Source of the DNA: Burkholderia sp. PAMC 26561
Lineage (GTDB): Bacteria; Pseudomonadota; Gammaproteobacteria; Burkholderiales; Burkholderiaceae
Length of the DNA stretch: 64,000 bases
NCBI RefSeq assembly: GCF_001557535.2
Contig: NZ_CP014306.1
Span: 1,798,001-1,862,000, forward strand
Direction: 5' to 3'
Position 1 is the stretch's first letter. Each line of letters begins with the position of its first letter. A program made the translations under genes and the position numbers. Shown here piece after piece: positions 31,559 through 41,074 of this stretch. The notes under the pieces were generated by a model that ran no database searches, was not told where the DNA came from, and was given only the letters and a program-made list of their open reading frames with translations.

Positions 31559-31709
31559 AAAAAAAAGCGTGCCGGATCGTCCGGCACGCCTCGAGGCATG
31601 CAAGGGGATTTGCTTGTCCTCCAAACAGCAGTGGTTCCGATCGTCAGACCGTGAGAGCTTTCCCCAGAGAGGCGACACTGGGTCCACTCCCCAAGCCACG
31701 CATGAGAGA
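31559..31709 (-). ncRNA. Candidate structured small RNA with own promoter and terminator
   Basis: On the minus strand a GATAAT -10 box (complement of 31714-31719) with CTGAGA 18 bases upstream precedes about 150 bases with no good ORF. The 3' end is a perfect 10-bp GC hairpin (31567-31576 with 31580-31589, loop TCG) followed by eight T residues on the transcript. Inside, CATGC and GGGGA near the 5' end can pair with TCCCC and GCATG near the 3' end, closing the molecule. At least two inner stems form (CCCAG/CTGGG and CGGTC/GATCG). A 6S-type RNA is one possibility; I cannot confirm the family. Confidence 0.55.
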
Positions 31710-31936
31710 ATTATTATCCCATCCAAGATAAAAACATCTCAGATCAGTCCGATATTTGATGCCGCCCTAAATTTGATTGCGGCCGGAAAACGCCAGTGGG
31801 CCTGCAGCCCGGCCTGACGGCAGGGGACCGGAACTGATTAAAAAACGGGCATCGCCTGAACCAACGTTGATTCCGGCTGTCATTAGCGATACCCTTACGT
31901 CTTTCATGGTCGTCAATTTTTGGGGCTTTAAGCGGG

Positions 31937-32464
31937 ATGGGTTTTGTGAAGCGCGCATGGGTTTGTGGTTTCCTGACGGCGCTTTTGGTGGTGCTGAGCG
32001 GCTGCGGCAAGAGCGCGCCGGACTCGCCAAGCCCGGGAGGCAACAGTCCCGCAGCAGCGTCGCAGGCCCAGTCGCCGCTCGCAGTGCAGGACAAGAACAG
32101 GCCGCAAAGCGATCCGCGCAGAGAGAACAGGCGCGATGCCGCATCAGCGGGTTTGGAGTCGTCACAGACGACTGTCGACGCTGCGCAATTGCCAAAGCAG
32201 GCGGTTGTGACGTTACGGCGGATCGAAGCTGGCGGACCTTTCCCGTATGAGAAAGACGGCATTGTGTTTGGCAACCGCGAGCGTATGCTTCCGCCGCATC
32301 CGCGCGGCTATTACCGCGAATACACCGTACCTACGCCGCGCGCCCGTGATCGCGGCGCACGCCGGATCGTATGTGGAGGGCCGCGTCGGCAGATCGACAA
32401 CTGCTTCTACAGCGACGACCATTACGTGAGTTTTAAACGCATTGCGGGATTAACTTCGGGATGA
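31937..32464 (+). CDS. Lipoprotein-anchored guanyl-specific ribonuclease (barnase/RNase Sa type)
   Basis: The 175-residue protein has a lipoprotein signal ending in LSGC with Cys23. A Ser/Pro/Ala-rich spacer (24-80) leads to a microbial ribonuclease domain. The core matches the barnase/RNase Sa family: FPYEKDGIVFGNRE, YYREYTVPTP with the catalytic Glu (E128), RARDRGARRIVCGG with the active-site Arg, and DDHYVSF with the catalytic His (H162). It would cleave RNA after guanine outside the cytoplasm. Its last four bases (ATGA) overlap the start of a barstar homologue, coupling toxin and inhibitor. Confidence 0.88.
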   Translation: MGFVKRAWVCGFLTALLVVLSGCGKSAPDSPSPGGNSPAAASQAQSPLAVQDKNRPQSDPRRENRRDAASAGLESSQTTVDAAQLPKQAVVTLRRIEAGGPFPYEKDGIVFGNRERMLPPHPRGYYREYTVPTPRARDRGARRIVCGGPRRQIDNCFYSDDHYVSFKRIAGLTSG

Positions 32465-33027
32465 ACGGCATGAGCGACAACATCTACGCGCACGACAACG
32501 GTGTCGCGGGTGATCTTTTCGCCGGCGATGGCAACATGTTCCAGCGCGTTTTGCGACTCCGCACAACAGACGAAACGAGACCCGACAACGAACCGAGCAC
32601 GGCGCTGTCATCATTGAACGAGGGGTCTATGAGTCTTTTCAAGACAGTACGATCGAATATCGTGCAGTCGATTCGCGCTTTTCGCGTTCAGGATCTCGCC
32701 GACGAAGCGGGCAAGCTCGGCCAGCATTTCCTTTACGCCTACTGTGGTCAGGCGCAGAGCAAGCAGGAAGTGCTCGAAACCATCGCGACGTCCTTCTTGT
32801 TTCCCAAGCACTTTGGCAAGAACTACGATGCGCTCTACGACAGCCTGACCGACCTGGTACAGAAAGCCGGATCGCAACCAGGATTCGTGATCGTTCTGGA
32901 AGCACTGCCAGTGGCGCAGAAATTCGACAAGGAAGGGCGCGAAACCCTTCTGGACGTGTTTCGTGAAGCGGCGGAGTTCTGGGCGGAGCGACGTGTGGCG
33001 TTCAGGGTGTTCTACTCGTTCGCCTGA
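32461..33027 (+). CDS. Barstar-family ribonuclease inhibitor
   Basis: The 188-residue protein has a barstar domain at about residues 85-188 (FLFPKHFGKNYDALYDSLTD, VIVLEALPVAQKF, WAERRVAFRVFYSFA). Barstars bind barnase-type RNases and block the active site, which fits the overlapping ribonuclease gene. The N-terminal 56 residues are an unusual extension with no clear motif. A second in-frame ATG at 32629 (MSLFKTVRSN) would give a shorter, more typical protein. I keep the first ATG for its overlap with the RNase stop codon. Confidence 0.9.
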   Translation: MNGMSDNIYAHDNGVAGDLFAGDGNMFQRVLRLRTTDETRPDNEPSTALSSLNEGSMSLFKTVRSNIVQSIRAFRVQDLADEAGKLGQHFLYAYCGQAQSKQEVLETIATSFLFPKHFGKNYDALYDSLTDLVQKAGSQPGFVIVLEALPVAQKFDKEGRETLLDVFREAAEFWAERRVAFRVFYSFA

Positions 33028-33080
33028 CGCGTTTGCCTGACTCGTTTGCGTGAATTCCGCAGGTTTCATGTCTGACAGAT

Positions 33081-33122
33081 AAGCCGGCCGGCGCCTTTTA
33101 GAAGAGGCGCCGGCCGGCTTTT
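33081..33122 (+). terminator. Strong intrinsic terminator after barstar
   Basis: A 16-bp perfect stem (33081-33096 pairing with 33105-33120) with an eight-base loop, followed by a short T-run. It sits between barstar and the convergent rsmE, and the symmetric stem may act in both directions. Confidence 0.9.
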
Positions 33123-33132
33123 GCGTTCCCAG

Positions 33133-33870
33133 TCACCATCCGCCCCATTTTGCTGCGAGCGCTGCCAGGACTGCGATGCCGGCCGTCTCCGTGCGAAGAA
33201 TGCGCGGTCCGAGGCCGAGCGTGGTGAATCCGGCATCGGCGATAGCGGCTTCTTCTGCCGGCGAAAACCCCGCTTCGGGGCCGATTGCGACCGTGACCGG
33301 CGAGGTCGGCGCTTTGCCCGGAAGGGAAGCGAAACTCAATTCCGCCCTCGGCGACAACAACAAGCGCAACTCGTCGGTTTCGACGGGCGGCAGGCCATTC
33401 AACCATTTGTCGAGATCCAGCGCCGGCGTGACGCCGGGCACGCGATTGCGTCCGCACTGCTCGCACGCGGCGCGCGCCAGAGCCTGCCAATGGCTGTGCC
33501 GGCGGATCGCGCGTTCACCGGAAAGCCGCACCACGCCGCGCTCAGTGGTGAGGGGGATTACGGATGCAACGCCCAGTTCCACCGCCTTTTCAATCAGCCA
33601 GTCCATCTTGTCGCCGCCTGCCACGCCCTGCGCCAATGTCACGCGATACGGCGTTTCGGCATCGCGTTCGTTGAATGCATCGATGTGCGCGGTCGCCGTG
33701 CGCTTGCCGATTTCGAGCAGCCGCGCGCTGTATTCGCCGCCGGTGCCGTCGAACAGGGTGATGGGGTCGTCGGTTTGCAGGCGCAGGACCTGGACGTGCC
33801 GGACGACATCGTCTGGCAGCGGCATGATTTCGCCCGCAACGAGCGGGCTGGAAACAAAGAAACGTGGCAT
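33133..33870 (-). CDS. rsmE: 16S rRNA m3U1498 methyltransferase
   Basis: RsmE methylates U1498 in the decoding centre of 16S rRNA. The 245-residue protein has a short N-terminal PUA-like region (MPRFFV, VRHVQVLRL, LFDGTGGEY) and a C-terminal SPOUT domain with the knot motifs IGPEAGFSPAEE and LGPRILRTETAGIAV. It also has the KMDWLIEKAVELGV segment. It is the only gene between barstar and the VOC protein on this strand. Confidence 0.94.
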   Translation of the reverse strand: MPRFFVSSPLVAGEIMPLPDDVVRHVQVLRLQTDDPITLFDGTGGEYSARLLEIGKRTATAHIDAFNERDAETPYRVTLAQGVAGGDKMDWLIEKAVELGVASVIPLTTERGVVRLSGERAIRRHSHWQALARAACEQCGRNRVPGVTPALDLDKWLNGLPPVETDELRLLLSPRAELSFASLPGKAPTSPVTVAIGPEAGFSPAEEAAIADAGFTTLGLGPRILRTETAGIAVLAALAAKWGGW

Positions 33871-33930
33871 GAGAGGGTGCGCCCAAACGCGTGCGGGCGT
33901 CCGGCTAGTGATGAAAACGGAGGGTGTCGG

Positions 33931-34344
33931 TCAGTTCAGGTGCCGGGCGATTGCCCAGCGATACCCATCCGGGTCTTCGAATTGCGCGAACCGGTCGCCC
34001 CAGTACTGGTCTTGCGGTTCGATCAGCCCCTTCGCGCCGACGGCAATGGCGCGGCCATAGACGGCATCGACATCATCCACGTACAAGTAGAACGACTGGG
34101 GCGCCATCAAGCCCGTGCTTTTCGGTGTTCTTGCGTGCGACCCGTACGCGCCTTCCGGTGCGAACATCAGGATCAACTGTCCGCGATACGTCATCTCGAC
34201 ATGGATCACGGCGCCGTCGTCATTGACGCTGTCGCGTAGTGCAAAGCCTAGCGCCTGCTCATAGAACCCCGTGCTTACGCGAGCATCGCGAACCGTCAGA
34301 TACGGCGTGAGCCAAGGGACATCGGCGGGGCGGGGGTCGGTCAT
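33931..34344 (-). CDS. VOC (glyoxalase/bleomycin-resistance fold) protein
   Basis: A 137-residue single-domain vicinal-oxygen-chelate protein, with an LTPYLTVRDARVSTGFYEQALGF-like start region and an FEDPDGYRWAIA end motif. Members bind a metal and act in glyoxalase, dioxygenase or drug-binding roles. No substrate can be assigned. A GAGGAG ribosome site lies seven to eight bases before the ATG. Confidence 0.85.
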   Translation of the reverse strand: MTDPRPADVPWLTPYLTVRDARVSTGFYEQALGFALRDSVNDDGAVIHVEMTYRGQLILMFAPEGAYGSHARTPKSTGLMAPQSFYLYVDDVDAVYGRAIAVGAKGLIEPQDQYWGDRFAQFEDPDGYRWAIARHLN

Positions 34345-34655
34345 TTCAAAATCTCCTCGGAGCGCGCTGGTTCATGCATTGTGCCATGGCGGTTGCGGGT
34401 TCAAGCCCGGCTTGGCCGCTTTGCGCCCGGATGCCGGATGCAGGTAGCGTGCCCGAGCGCCGGGTCGCAGCCCGTTTTCTTGCGCCCGCTTGAGCGGCCC
34501 GGTCGCGCCTGAGTCCCGGAGCCGTCTGCTAGAATGACGGGCTCCCGATCCTCTCCGTTTCTCGTCGCTCCGGTTGCTGAAAACGTGGTTTCGTCGTTCG
34601 CCCGGTGCGTCTCCAGAATCATCCCAGGATCTTTTCAGGACCTACCGGACTCGAC
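34345..34655 (+). promoter_or_regulatory. Upstream region of tkt with extended -10 promoter
   Basis: 311 bases without an ORF of note. TGCTAGAAT at 34527-34535 is a good extended -10 element, about 120 bases before the tkt ATG. No clear -35 box stands 17 bases upstream, which extended -10 promoters tolerate. The rest is GC-rich and I see no operator that I can name. Confidence 0.5.
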
Positions 34656-36686
34656 ATGACATCCCCGACTTCCAGCCAGACCACCCTGATGGCCAACGCA
34701 ATCCGCGCGCTGGCAATGGACGCCGTTCAGCAAGCCAATTCCGGCCATCCCGGCATGCCGATGGGCATGGCGGAAATCGGCGTCGCACTCTGGTCGCGTC
34801 ACCTGAAGCACAATCCGAGCAACCCGCACTGGGCCGATCGCGACCGTTTTGTTCTGTCGAACGGTCACGGTTCCATGTTGCTGTACTCGTTGCTGCACCT
34901 GACCGGCTACGACCTGCCGATCAACGAACTCAAGAATTTCCGTCAACTGCATTCGAAGACGCCGGGCCATCCGGAATACGGCATCACGCCGGGCGTGGAA
35001 ACCACCACGGGTCCGCTCGGGCAAGGTCTGGCGAATGCTGTCGGCATGGCGCTGGCCGAGGCGCTGCTCGCCGCCGAGTTCAACAAGGACGGCGCGAAGA
35101 TCGTCGATCACCACACGTACGTGTTCCTTGGCGACGGCTGCATGATGGAAGGCATCTCGCACGAAGCGTGTTCGTTCGCCGGGACGCTCAAGCTGAACAA
35201 GCTGATCGCGCTCTACGACGACAACGGCATTTCAATCGATGGCCACGTCGAACACTGGTTCCACGACGACACCCCGAAGCGCTTCGAAGCGTACGGCTGG
35301 AACGTGATCCGCGCGGTCGACGGCCATAACGTCGACGCGGTGGACGCTGCTATTGCGCAGGCCAAGAACTCGGACAAGCCGACGCTGATCTGCTGCCGCA
35401 CGACCATCGGCAAGGGTGCGCCGACCAAGCAAGGCAGTCACGATTCGCACGGCGCGCCGCTGGGTCCGAAGGAAATCGCAGACGCCCGCGCAGGAATGGG
35501 CTGGACGTGGGAGCCGTTCGTGATCCCGCAGGAAGTCTATGCAGCGTGGGACGCGAAGGAATCGGGCGCGCGTGCTGAAGCCGAGTGGAACAAGCAATTC
35601 GATGCCTACCGCGCGAAACATTCGGCCGAAGCTGCCGAGTTCGTGCGCCGCATGAAAGGCGAATTGCCGGCGACGTGGGCACAGGACGCGAAGAACATCA
35701 TCGAAGCGGCAAATCAAAAGGGCGAGACCATTGCCACGCGCAAGGCTTCGCAGCAGACGCTGGACGGCCTTGCCGCCGCGTTGCCGGAATTGCTGGGCGG
35801 CTCCGCCGACCTGACGGGTTCCAACCTGACGAACTGGAAGGCGTCGAAGGCGGTGCGCGCCGGCGAGACCTCGAACCAGATCCAGTGGGGCAACCACATC
35901 AACTACGGCGTGCGCGAATTCGGCATGAGCGCGGCGATCAACGGCATGGTGGTGCATGGCGGGTATCGTCCGTTCGGCGGCACGTTCCTGACGTTCTCGG
36001 ACTATAGCCGCAACGCGCTGCGAGTCGCCGCGCTGATGAAAGCGCCGTCCATCTTCGTGTTCACGCACGATTCCATCGGTCTGGGCGAAGATGGTCCGAC
36101 GCACCAGTCAGTCGAACAAACTTCGAGCCTGCGGCTGATTCCGCACTTACACGTATGGCGTCCGGCGGATACCGTCGAGACCGCTGTGGCGTGGACGTCG
36201 GCGATCGACTACAAGGGACCGTCGGCCCTGATCTTCACGCGTCAGAACCTGCTGTTCTCGGCACGCAATGACGTGCAGATCGCGAATATTGCAAAGGGTG
36301 GCTACGTGCTGCGTGACTGGAACGACGACATTCCCGCGCGCAAGATCATCCTGATCGCCACGGGTTCGGAAGTCGAACTGGCGCTGAAGGCGGCTGAGAA
36401 GCTGGCGCAGGAAGGCATCGGCGCACGGATCGTGTCCATGCCGTGTACCAACGTGTTCGATCAGCAGGACGCCGAGTATCGTGAGCGCGTGTTGCCAAAG
36501 GGCGTCGTGCGCGTGGCAATCGAAGCCGGCGTGACGGATTTCTGGCGTAAATATGTGGGTCTCGAAGGCGGCGTGGTGGGCATCGATTCGTTTGGCGAAT
36601 CCGCGCCTGCCGGCGAGCTTTTCAAGTATTTCGGCTTTACCGTCGAGCATGTCGTGGAGACGGCGAAAGCCGCGCTCGCGGGCTGA
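34656..36686 (+). CDS. tkt: Transketolase
   Basis: Transketolase moves two-carbon units between sugar phosphates in the pentose-phosphate and Calvin cycles, using thiamine diphosphate. The 676-residue protein starts at the ATG at 34656 (MTSPTSSQ). It has [19 protein letters not shown] near the N-terminus, the ThDP/Mg motif [13 protein letters not shown], the DDNGISIDG segment, and the pyrimidine-domain stretches [19 protein letters not shown] and RPADTVET. gap begins 68 bases downstream in the same direction. Confidence 0.97.
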   Translation: MTSPTSSQTTLMANAIRALAMDAVQQANSGHPGMPMGMAEIGVALWSRHLKHNPSNPHWADRDRFVLSNGHGSMLLYSLLHLTGYDLPINELKNFRQLHSKTPGHPEYGITPGVETTTGPLGQGLANAVGMALAEALLAAEFNKDGAKIVDHHTYVFLGDGCMMEGISHEACSFAGTLKLNKLIALYDDNGISIDGHVEHWFHDDTPKRFEAYGWNVIRAVDGHNVDAVDAAIAQAKNSDKPTLICCRTTIGKGAPTKQGSHDSHGAPLGPKEIADARAGMGWTWEPFVIPQEVYAAWDAKESGARAEAEWNKQFDAYRAKHSAEAAEFVRRMKGELPATWAQDAKNIIEAANQKGETIATRKASQQTLDGLAAALPELLGGSADLTGSNLTNWKASKAVRAGETSNQIQWGNHINYGVREFGMSAAINGMVVHGGYRPFGGTFLTFSDYSRNALRVAALMKAPSIFVFTHDSIGLGEDGPTHQSVEQTSSLRLIPHLHVWRPADTVETAVAWTSAIDYKGPSALIFTRQNLLFSARNDVQIANIAKGGYVLRDWNDDIPARKIILIATGSEVELALKAAEKLAQEGIGARIVSMPCTNVFDQQDAEYRERVLPKGVVRVAIEAGVTDFWRKYVGLEGGVVGIDSFGESAPAGELFKYFGFTVEHVVETAKAALAG

Positions 36687-36754
36687 ACGGACGCTTTGAC
36701 GAGCGGACCGGCAGCAGCGAACTGAACTTTTTTTCAGCCATCAGGAGATAGACC

Positions 36755-37765
36755 ATGACGATTCGCGTTGCAATCAACGGCTACGGCCGGATCGGCCGCA
36801 ATACGCTGCGCGCCTTGTACGAAAACGGCAAGAAGCATGACATCGAGATCGTTGCCATCAATGATCTCGGCGATGCCAAGACGAACGCGCACCTGACGCA
36901 GTACGACACGGCGCACGGCAAGTTCCCGGGCGAAGTATCGGTTGACGGCGACTACCTCGTGGTCAACGGCGACCGCATCCGCGTGCTGGCCAACCGCAAT
37001 CCGGCCGAACTGCCGTGGGGCGAGCTGAACGTGGACGTGGTGCTGGAATGCACGGGCTTTTTCACGACGAAAGAGAAGGCCAGCGCCCACATCAAGGGCG
37101 GCGCGAAGAAGGTCATCATCTCGGCGCCGGGTGGCAAGGACGTCGATGCAACCATCGTTTATGGCGTGAATCATCACGTGCTGAAGGCGTCGGACACGGT
37201 GATCTCGAACGCATCGTGCACGACGAACTGTCTCGCACCGCTCGTCAAGCCGCTGAACGACAAGATCGGTCTGGTGAATGGCCTGATGACGACCATTCAT
37301 GCATACACGAACGACCAGGTCCTGACGGACGTGTATCACGAAGACCTGCGCCGCGCGCGCTCGGCCACGCACAGCCAGATCCCGACGAAGACGGGCGCTG
37401 CATCGGCGGTTGGCCTGGTGCTGCCGGAGCTGAACGGCAAGCTGGACGGTTACGCGATTCGCGTGCCGACCATCAATGTGTCGATCGTCGACCTGTCGTT
37501 CATTGCCGCACGCGACACGACGGTGGAAGAAGTGAACTCGATCATGAAGGAAGCATCGGAAGGCGCGCTGAAGGGCATTCTGGGCTACAACACGGCGCCG
37601 CTGGTCTCGATCGACTTCAACCACAATCCGGCATCGTCCACGTTCGACGCAACGCTCACGAAGGTGTCAGGCCGTCTCGTGAAGGTGTCGAGCTGGTACG
37701 ACAACGAGTGGGGCTTCTCGAACCGCATGCTGGACACGGCTGTGGCTTTGGCCAATGCGAAGTAA
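36755..37765 (+). CDS. gap: Glyceraldehyde-3-phosphate dehydrogenase
   Basis: This NAD-dependent enzyme oxidises glyceraldehyde-3-phosphate in glycolysis. The 336-residue protein has the Rossmann motif [10 protein letters not shown] and the catalytic [12 protein letters not shown] with Cys155. It also has the [17 protein letters not shown] and [14 protein letters not shown] segments. It follows tkt directly and ends before a strong hairpin terminator. Type I gap in Burkholderiales commonly has this neighbour order. Confidence 0.97.
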   Translation: MTIRVAINGYGRIGRNTLRALYENGKKHDIEIVAINDLGDAKTNAHLTQYDTAHGKFPGEVSVDGDYLVVNGDRIRVLANRNPAELPWGELNVDVVLECTGFFTTKEKASAHIKGGAKKVIISAPGGKDVDATIVYGVNHHVLKASDTVISNASCTTNCLAPLVKPLNDKIGLVNGLMTTIHAYTNDQVLTDVYHEDLRRARSATHSQIPTKTGAASAVGLVLPELNGKLDGYAIRVPTINVSIVDLSFIAARDTTVEEVNSIMKEASEGALKGILGYNTAPLVSIDFNHNPASSTFDATLTKVSGRLVKVSSWYDNEWGFSNRMLDTAVALANAK

Positions 37766-37788
37766 GGCAGCGAAGCTGACGTAAGCAC

Positions 37789-37825
37789 AAAAAAACCGCC
37801 GGTTTGCAAGAACCGGCGGTTTTTT
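37789..37825. terminator. Bidirectional terminator between gap and fur
   Basis: ACCGCCGGTT (37795-37804) pairs with AACCGGCGGT (37811-37820). A-rich sequence on the left and a T-run on the right serve both the gap (plus) and fur (minus) transcripts. Confidence 0.9.
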
Positions 37826-37864
37826 ATTTCCTGGCATGACAACGCTACAACCGCTGCGAACGGA

Positions 37865-38293
37865 TCAGTTTTTCCTGTGCGGACACTGTTCCTTCGTGCA
37901 CGTGCCGTAGAGTGCGAGCGCGTGTTCGTGCAGCTTGAACCCGCGTTCTTTTGCGATATCTTGCTGACGGCTTTCAATTTCAGCGTCGAAGAACTCTTCG
38001 ACCAGGCCGCAGTCAAGACACACCAGGTGGTCATGATGCGAGCCTTCGTTGAGTTCGAACACGGCCTTGCCGGATTCAAAGTTGCTGCGCGACAGCAGCC
38101 CTGCTTGCTCGAACTGCGTCAACACGCGGTACACGGTCGCAAGACCGATATCGAGTTCTTCGTGCAACAGGTTGCGATACACATCTTCTGCAGTCAGGTG
38201 GCGCACCGGACTATGCTGGAAAATCTCGAGGATCTTGAGCCGGGGCAGGGTTGCCTTCAGCCCGATATTTTTGAGATCGGCGGGATTGGTCAT
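37865..38293 (-). CDS. fur: Fur, ferric uptake regulator
   Basis: Fur represses iron-uptake genes when loaded with ferrous iron. The 142-residue protein has an N-terminal winged helix ([35 protein letters not shown]). The metal site follows: [10 protein letters not shown] with HHDH at 86-89 and Cys92/Cys95, plus the CTKEQC pair near the C-terminus. It is divergent from bamE. I did not find a clear Fur box between them. Confidence 0.95.
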   Translation of the reverse strand: MTNPADLKNIGLKATLPRLKILEIFQHSPVRHLTAEDVYRNLLHEELDIGLATVYRVLTQFEQAGLLSRSNFESGKAVFELNEGSHHDHLVCLDCGLVEEFFDAEIESRQQDIAKERGFKLHEHALALYGTCTKEQCPHRKN

Positions 38294-38430
38294 GGCTAGG
38301 CATCCCTAGAGTACAATTCAAGGTTCTCATAGTAATGCGTTTTTACCGTTCTGGTCACCATCCGAACGAAATGGCGCGATCTCCGAAAGACTTCGAAACT
38401 TCCTGCGCCCATACGGGCAATGGGCCAGGC

Positions 38431-38454
38431 GAAGGGTGAAATGAAGGGTGAAAT
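38431..38454 (+). repeat. 12-bp perfect tandem duplication upstream of bamE
   Basis: GAAGGGTGAAAT occurs twice in direct succession in the fur-bamE intergenic region, about 40 bases before the chosen bamE start. It may be a slippage product or a pair of binding half-sites. It also lies within an in-frame upstream extension of bamE, which I think is not translated. Confidence 0.8.
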
Positions 38455-38494
38455 GTTTCCAAAATCTTTATCGAATTGCCGGGAGAGCCGTCGT

Positions 38495-39322
38495 ATGCGC
38501 GGAACTTTGATTGCTGCCGCCACCATGACCGTCCTGGCCGGGTTGTCCGCTTGTTCCACCTATGACAGCGTCACGCAGAGCATCGCGCAACACATCACGC
38601 CGTATCGGATCACGGTCGTGCAGGGGAATTTCGTTTCGGCAGAAGCTGCGGCGCAGATGCAAGTCGGCATGTCGCGCGATCAGGTGAAAACGCTGCTCGG
38701 CACGCCGCTGCTCGCGGACATGTTCCACGCGGACCGCTGGGACTATATTTTCTACTTCAAGCGCGGATCGACTTCGGTTGTTCAGCAGCGCGATTTCGTG
38801 GTGAATTTCGCCGGCGATCGCGTGGCGAACTGGACGGGTGGCGAGAACCTGCCGTCGAATCTCGAGCTGCTGGCTGAAATCGATGGCGACAAGGGCCGCA
38901 AGATTCCCGCAGCGCCGGTTCCGGGCATGGCGAGCGCAGCCGGCGCCAGCGGCGTTCCGGCTACGCCGGCGGCCACGACCGTCTCGGCGCCGGGTGGCGA
39001 GCCCAGCACGCAGCCGGATGCATCGAATGCATTCGCCGGCGACGCCAACCAGCAGGCCGCGCAAGCCGCCAACCGTGCAACGGCGGCCGTGGAAGCACCG
39101 ACCGGACGTACCCGCTCGTCGGCCATGCCGAACGTGCCGGGCAATCCGAGCCTGCCACCGAACGTCAGCGCTGCCGGCAACTCGCAGATTCAGTTGCAGC
39201 GGCGTCCGCAGACGGTGACCATTCCGAACAGTGCTGCAGTCGGGCCTGCCGGTACGTCGCCTACGCCGGCAAACACGGATGGACAGGCAACGTTCTACGT
39301 ACCATCGACGAAAACCAATTAA
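38495..39322 (+). CDS. bamE: BamE, outer-membrane protein assembly lipoprotein
   Basis: BamE stabilises the BamA-BamD machinery that inserts outer-membrane proteins. The 275-residue protein starts at ATG 38495 with GGGAGAG upstream. Its lipobox is LSACS, with the SmpA/OmlA domain following (QGNFVSAEAAAQMQVGM, VKTLLGTPLLADMFHADRW). Family members are usually about 110-150 residues; this one has roughly 130 extra Pro/Ala/Thr-rich residues at the C-terminus with no domain I recognise. dapB follows, and the tail is in frame to the stop. Confidence 0.92.
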   Translation: MRGTLIAAATMTVLAGLSACSTYDSVTQSIAQHITPYRITVVQGNFVSAEAAAQMQVGMSRDQVKTLLGTPLLADMFHADRWDYIFYFKRGSTSVVQQRDFVVNFAGDRVANWTGGENLPSNLELLAEIDGDKGRKIPAAPVPGMASAAGASGVPATPAATTVSAPGGEPSTQPDASNAFAGDANQQAAQAANRATAAVEAPTGRTRSSAMPNVPGNPSLPPNVSAAGNSQIQLQRRPQTVTIPNSAAVGPAGTSPTPANTDGQATFYVPSTKTN

Positions 39323-39500
39323 GCAGCACGGCGGGCGTCTCCTCATTGGCTGTCCCGCCGTTCTCGCCTGATTGCACTATCTCGCAAGCGGCCAACGCGC
39401 CGCTTCGACGCTTCTGATGCTTCTGCACGAATTGCTTGTTGCAATATCGGCAACACCACAGCAGCACAACGCCAATACGCTTCATCACGCGAGACACGCC

Positions 39501-40298
39501 ATGAAAATCGCCATCGCCGGTGCATCGGGCCGTATGGGCCGCATGCTGATCGAAACCGTTCTCAATAATCCCGACGTGACCTTGTCCGGCGCGCTCGACC
39601 GCGCGGGATCACCGCAGCTCGGCGAGGATGTGGGTACGTTGCTCGGTAAAACCACGGGCGTGGTTCTTACTGACGATATCGAGCAGGTGTTTGCCGCAAG
39701 CGATGTGCTGATCGACTTCACGCGTCCCGAAGGCACGCTCGTGCATCTGGAAGCGGCGTTGCGCCATAACGTGAAAATGGTGATCGGCACGACGGGTTTC
39801 AGCGATCAGCAGAAAGCGCAATTGCGTGCCGCCGGAGAGAAGATCGGGGTCGTGTTCTCGGCGAACATGAGCGTGGGCGTGAACGTGACGCTCAAGCTGC
39901 TGGAATTCGCGGCCAGACACTTCGATAAAGGCTACGACATCGAGATCATCGAGGCGCATCACCGGCACAAGGTCGATGCACCGTCGGGCACCGCCCTGGC
40001 AATGGGCGAGACGATCGCCAACGCGCTCGGCCGCGACTTGAAGGAATGCGCGGTGTACGGCCGGGAAGGCGTGACGGGTGAACGCGATCCCTCCACCATC
40101 GGTTTCGCTGCGATTCGCGGCGGCGATATTGTCGGCGACCACACGGTGCTGTTCGCGGGCATCGGCGAGCGCGTCGAGATCACGCACAAGTCTTCCAGCC
40201 GTTTGTCTTACGCTCAAGGTTCGCTGCGCGCCGCGCAATTCCTGGCGAGCCGGGAACGCGGAATGTTCGACATGCAGGACGTGCTCGGCTTGCGTTGA
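39501..40298 (+). CDS. dapB: 4-hydroxy-tetrahydrodipicolinate reductase
   Basis: DapB reduces hydroxy-tetrahydrodipicolinate in the lysine and meso-diaminopimelate pathway. The 265-residue protein starts at the ATG at 39501, with the nucleotide-binding motif [10 protein letters not shown] at 7-16. It also has [33 protein letters not shown], and the catalytic [16 protein letters not shown]. An upstream in-frame stretch of 43 residues does not look like a DapB N-terminus. The ExbB-like gene starts 34 bases later. Confidence 0.96.
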   Translation: MKIAIAGASGRMGRMLIETVLNNPDVTLSGALDRAGSPQLGEDVGTLLGKTTGVVLTDDIEQVFAASDVLIDFTRPEGTLVHLEAALRHNVKMVIGTTGFSDQQKAQLRAAGEKIGVVFSANMSVGVNVTLKLLEFAARHFDKGYDIEIIEAHHRHKVDAPSGTALAMGETIANALGRDLKECAVYGREGVTGERDPSTIGFAAIRGGDIVGDHTVLFAGIGERVEITHKSSSRLSYAQGSLRAAQFLASRERGMFDMQDVLGLR

Positions 40299-40332
40299 GC
40301 CAGGCTGCAGATCCCTTCGAGGGCCGTGTTCA

Positions 40333-41037
40333 ATGGCAACAACCGGCATCATTCATTATTTGCAGAGCAGCGACGGCATCACACATGGCGTGGCGGGCGT
40401 GCTGCTGGCCATGTCGGTGGCGAGCTGGTGTTTTCTGATCGTGAAGGCATGGGTCCTCGTTCGTGCAAAACGCCAGGGGCCGCGCGCCGTACAGCGGTTC
40501 TGGCAGGCGGCGACGCTTGCTGACGGCATCGCGGAGTTGAAGAAAGCCGATCGCGAACGCGTGTATTTGCCGCTTGCGATGGCTGCGTGGCGTGCATCGG
40601 AGGCGGAAATGCCGGGTGCGTTGATCGCGCATGTCGAACCCGGCGAGCGTGTGTTGCGCGCGCTCAGGCATGCGCTGCTCGCGTCTCAGCGGCGGCTCGA
40701 GTTCGGGCAGGTCTTGCTGGCATCGGTGGGAAGTACCGCGCCGTTTGTCGGATTGCTCGGCACTGTCTGGGGCATTTATCACGCGCTCGGCAGCATTGCC
40801 GCCAGCGGGCAGGCGATGATCGAAAACGTGGCCGGTCCGGTTGGCGAGGCGCTGATCATGACGGCGTTCGGACTGGTCGTGGCCATTCCGGCCGTGCTTG
40901 CGTACAACGTGCTCGGACGGCTGGTGCGGCAAATCTCGGAAGAACTCGATGGCTTCGCGCACGACCTGCACGCTTACACCAACGGCGCGGCGCCGTGCCG
41001 GGTGAAGAGCGCGGCCGTTCAGGACCACGTGGCCTGA
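40333..41037 (+). CDS. ExbB/TolQ-family proton channel protein
   Basis: A 234-residue inner-membrane protein with three hydrophobic spans. One N-terminal span (about 20-43) is followed by a cytoplasmic region, then two more spans around 130-155 and 170-195 (GSTAPFVGLLGTVWGIYHAL, ALIMTAFGLVVAIPAVLAYN). Such proteins form the proton-driven motor with ExbD/TolR. No TonB or TolA lies beside it here, so which system it powers is unclear. Confidence 0.88.
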   Translation: MATTGIIHYLQSSDGITHGVAGVLLAMSVASWCFLIVKAWVLVRAKRQGPRAVQRFWQAATLADGIAELKKADRERVYLPLAMAAWRASEAEMPGALIAHVEPGERVLRALRHALLASQRRLEFGQVLLASVGSTAPFVGLLGTVWGIYHALGSIAASGQAMIENVAGPVGEALIMTAFGLVVAIPAVLAYNVLGRLVRQISEELDGFAHDLHAYTNGAAPCRVKSAAVQDHVA

Positions 41038-41074
41038 GCCGAAGCTTCCCAACCGCGAACCGGACGATTACATC

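Noticed and set aside
38420..38494. Extended N-terminus of bamE from an earlier ATG
   Set aside because: Would place 25 polar residues before the signal peptide; the start at 38495 has a better ribosome site.
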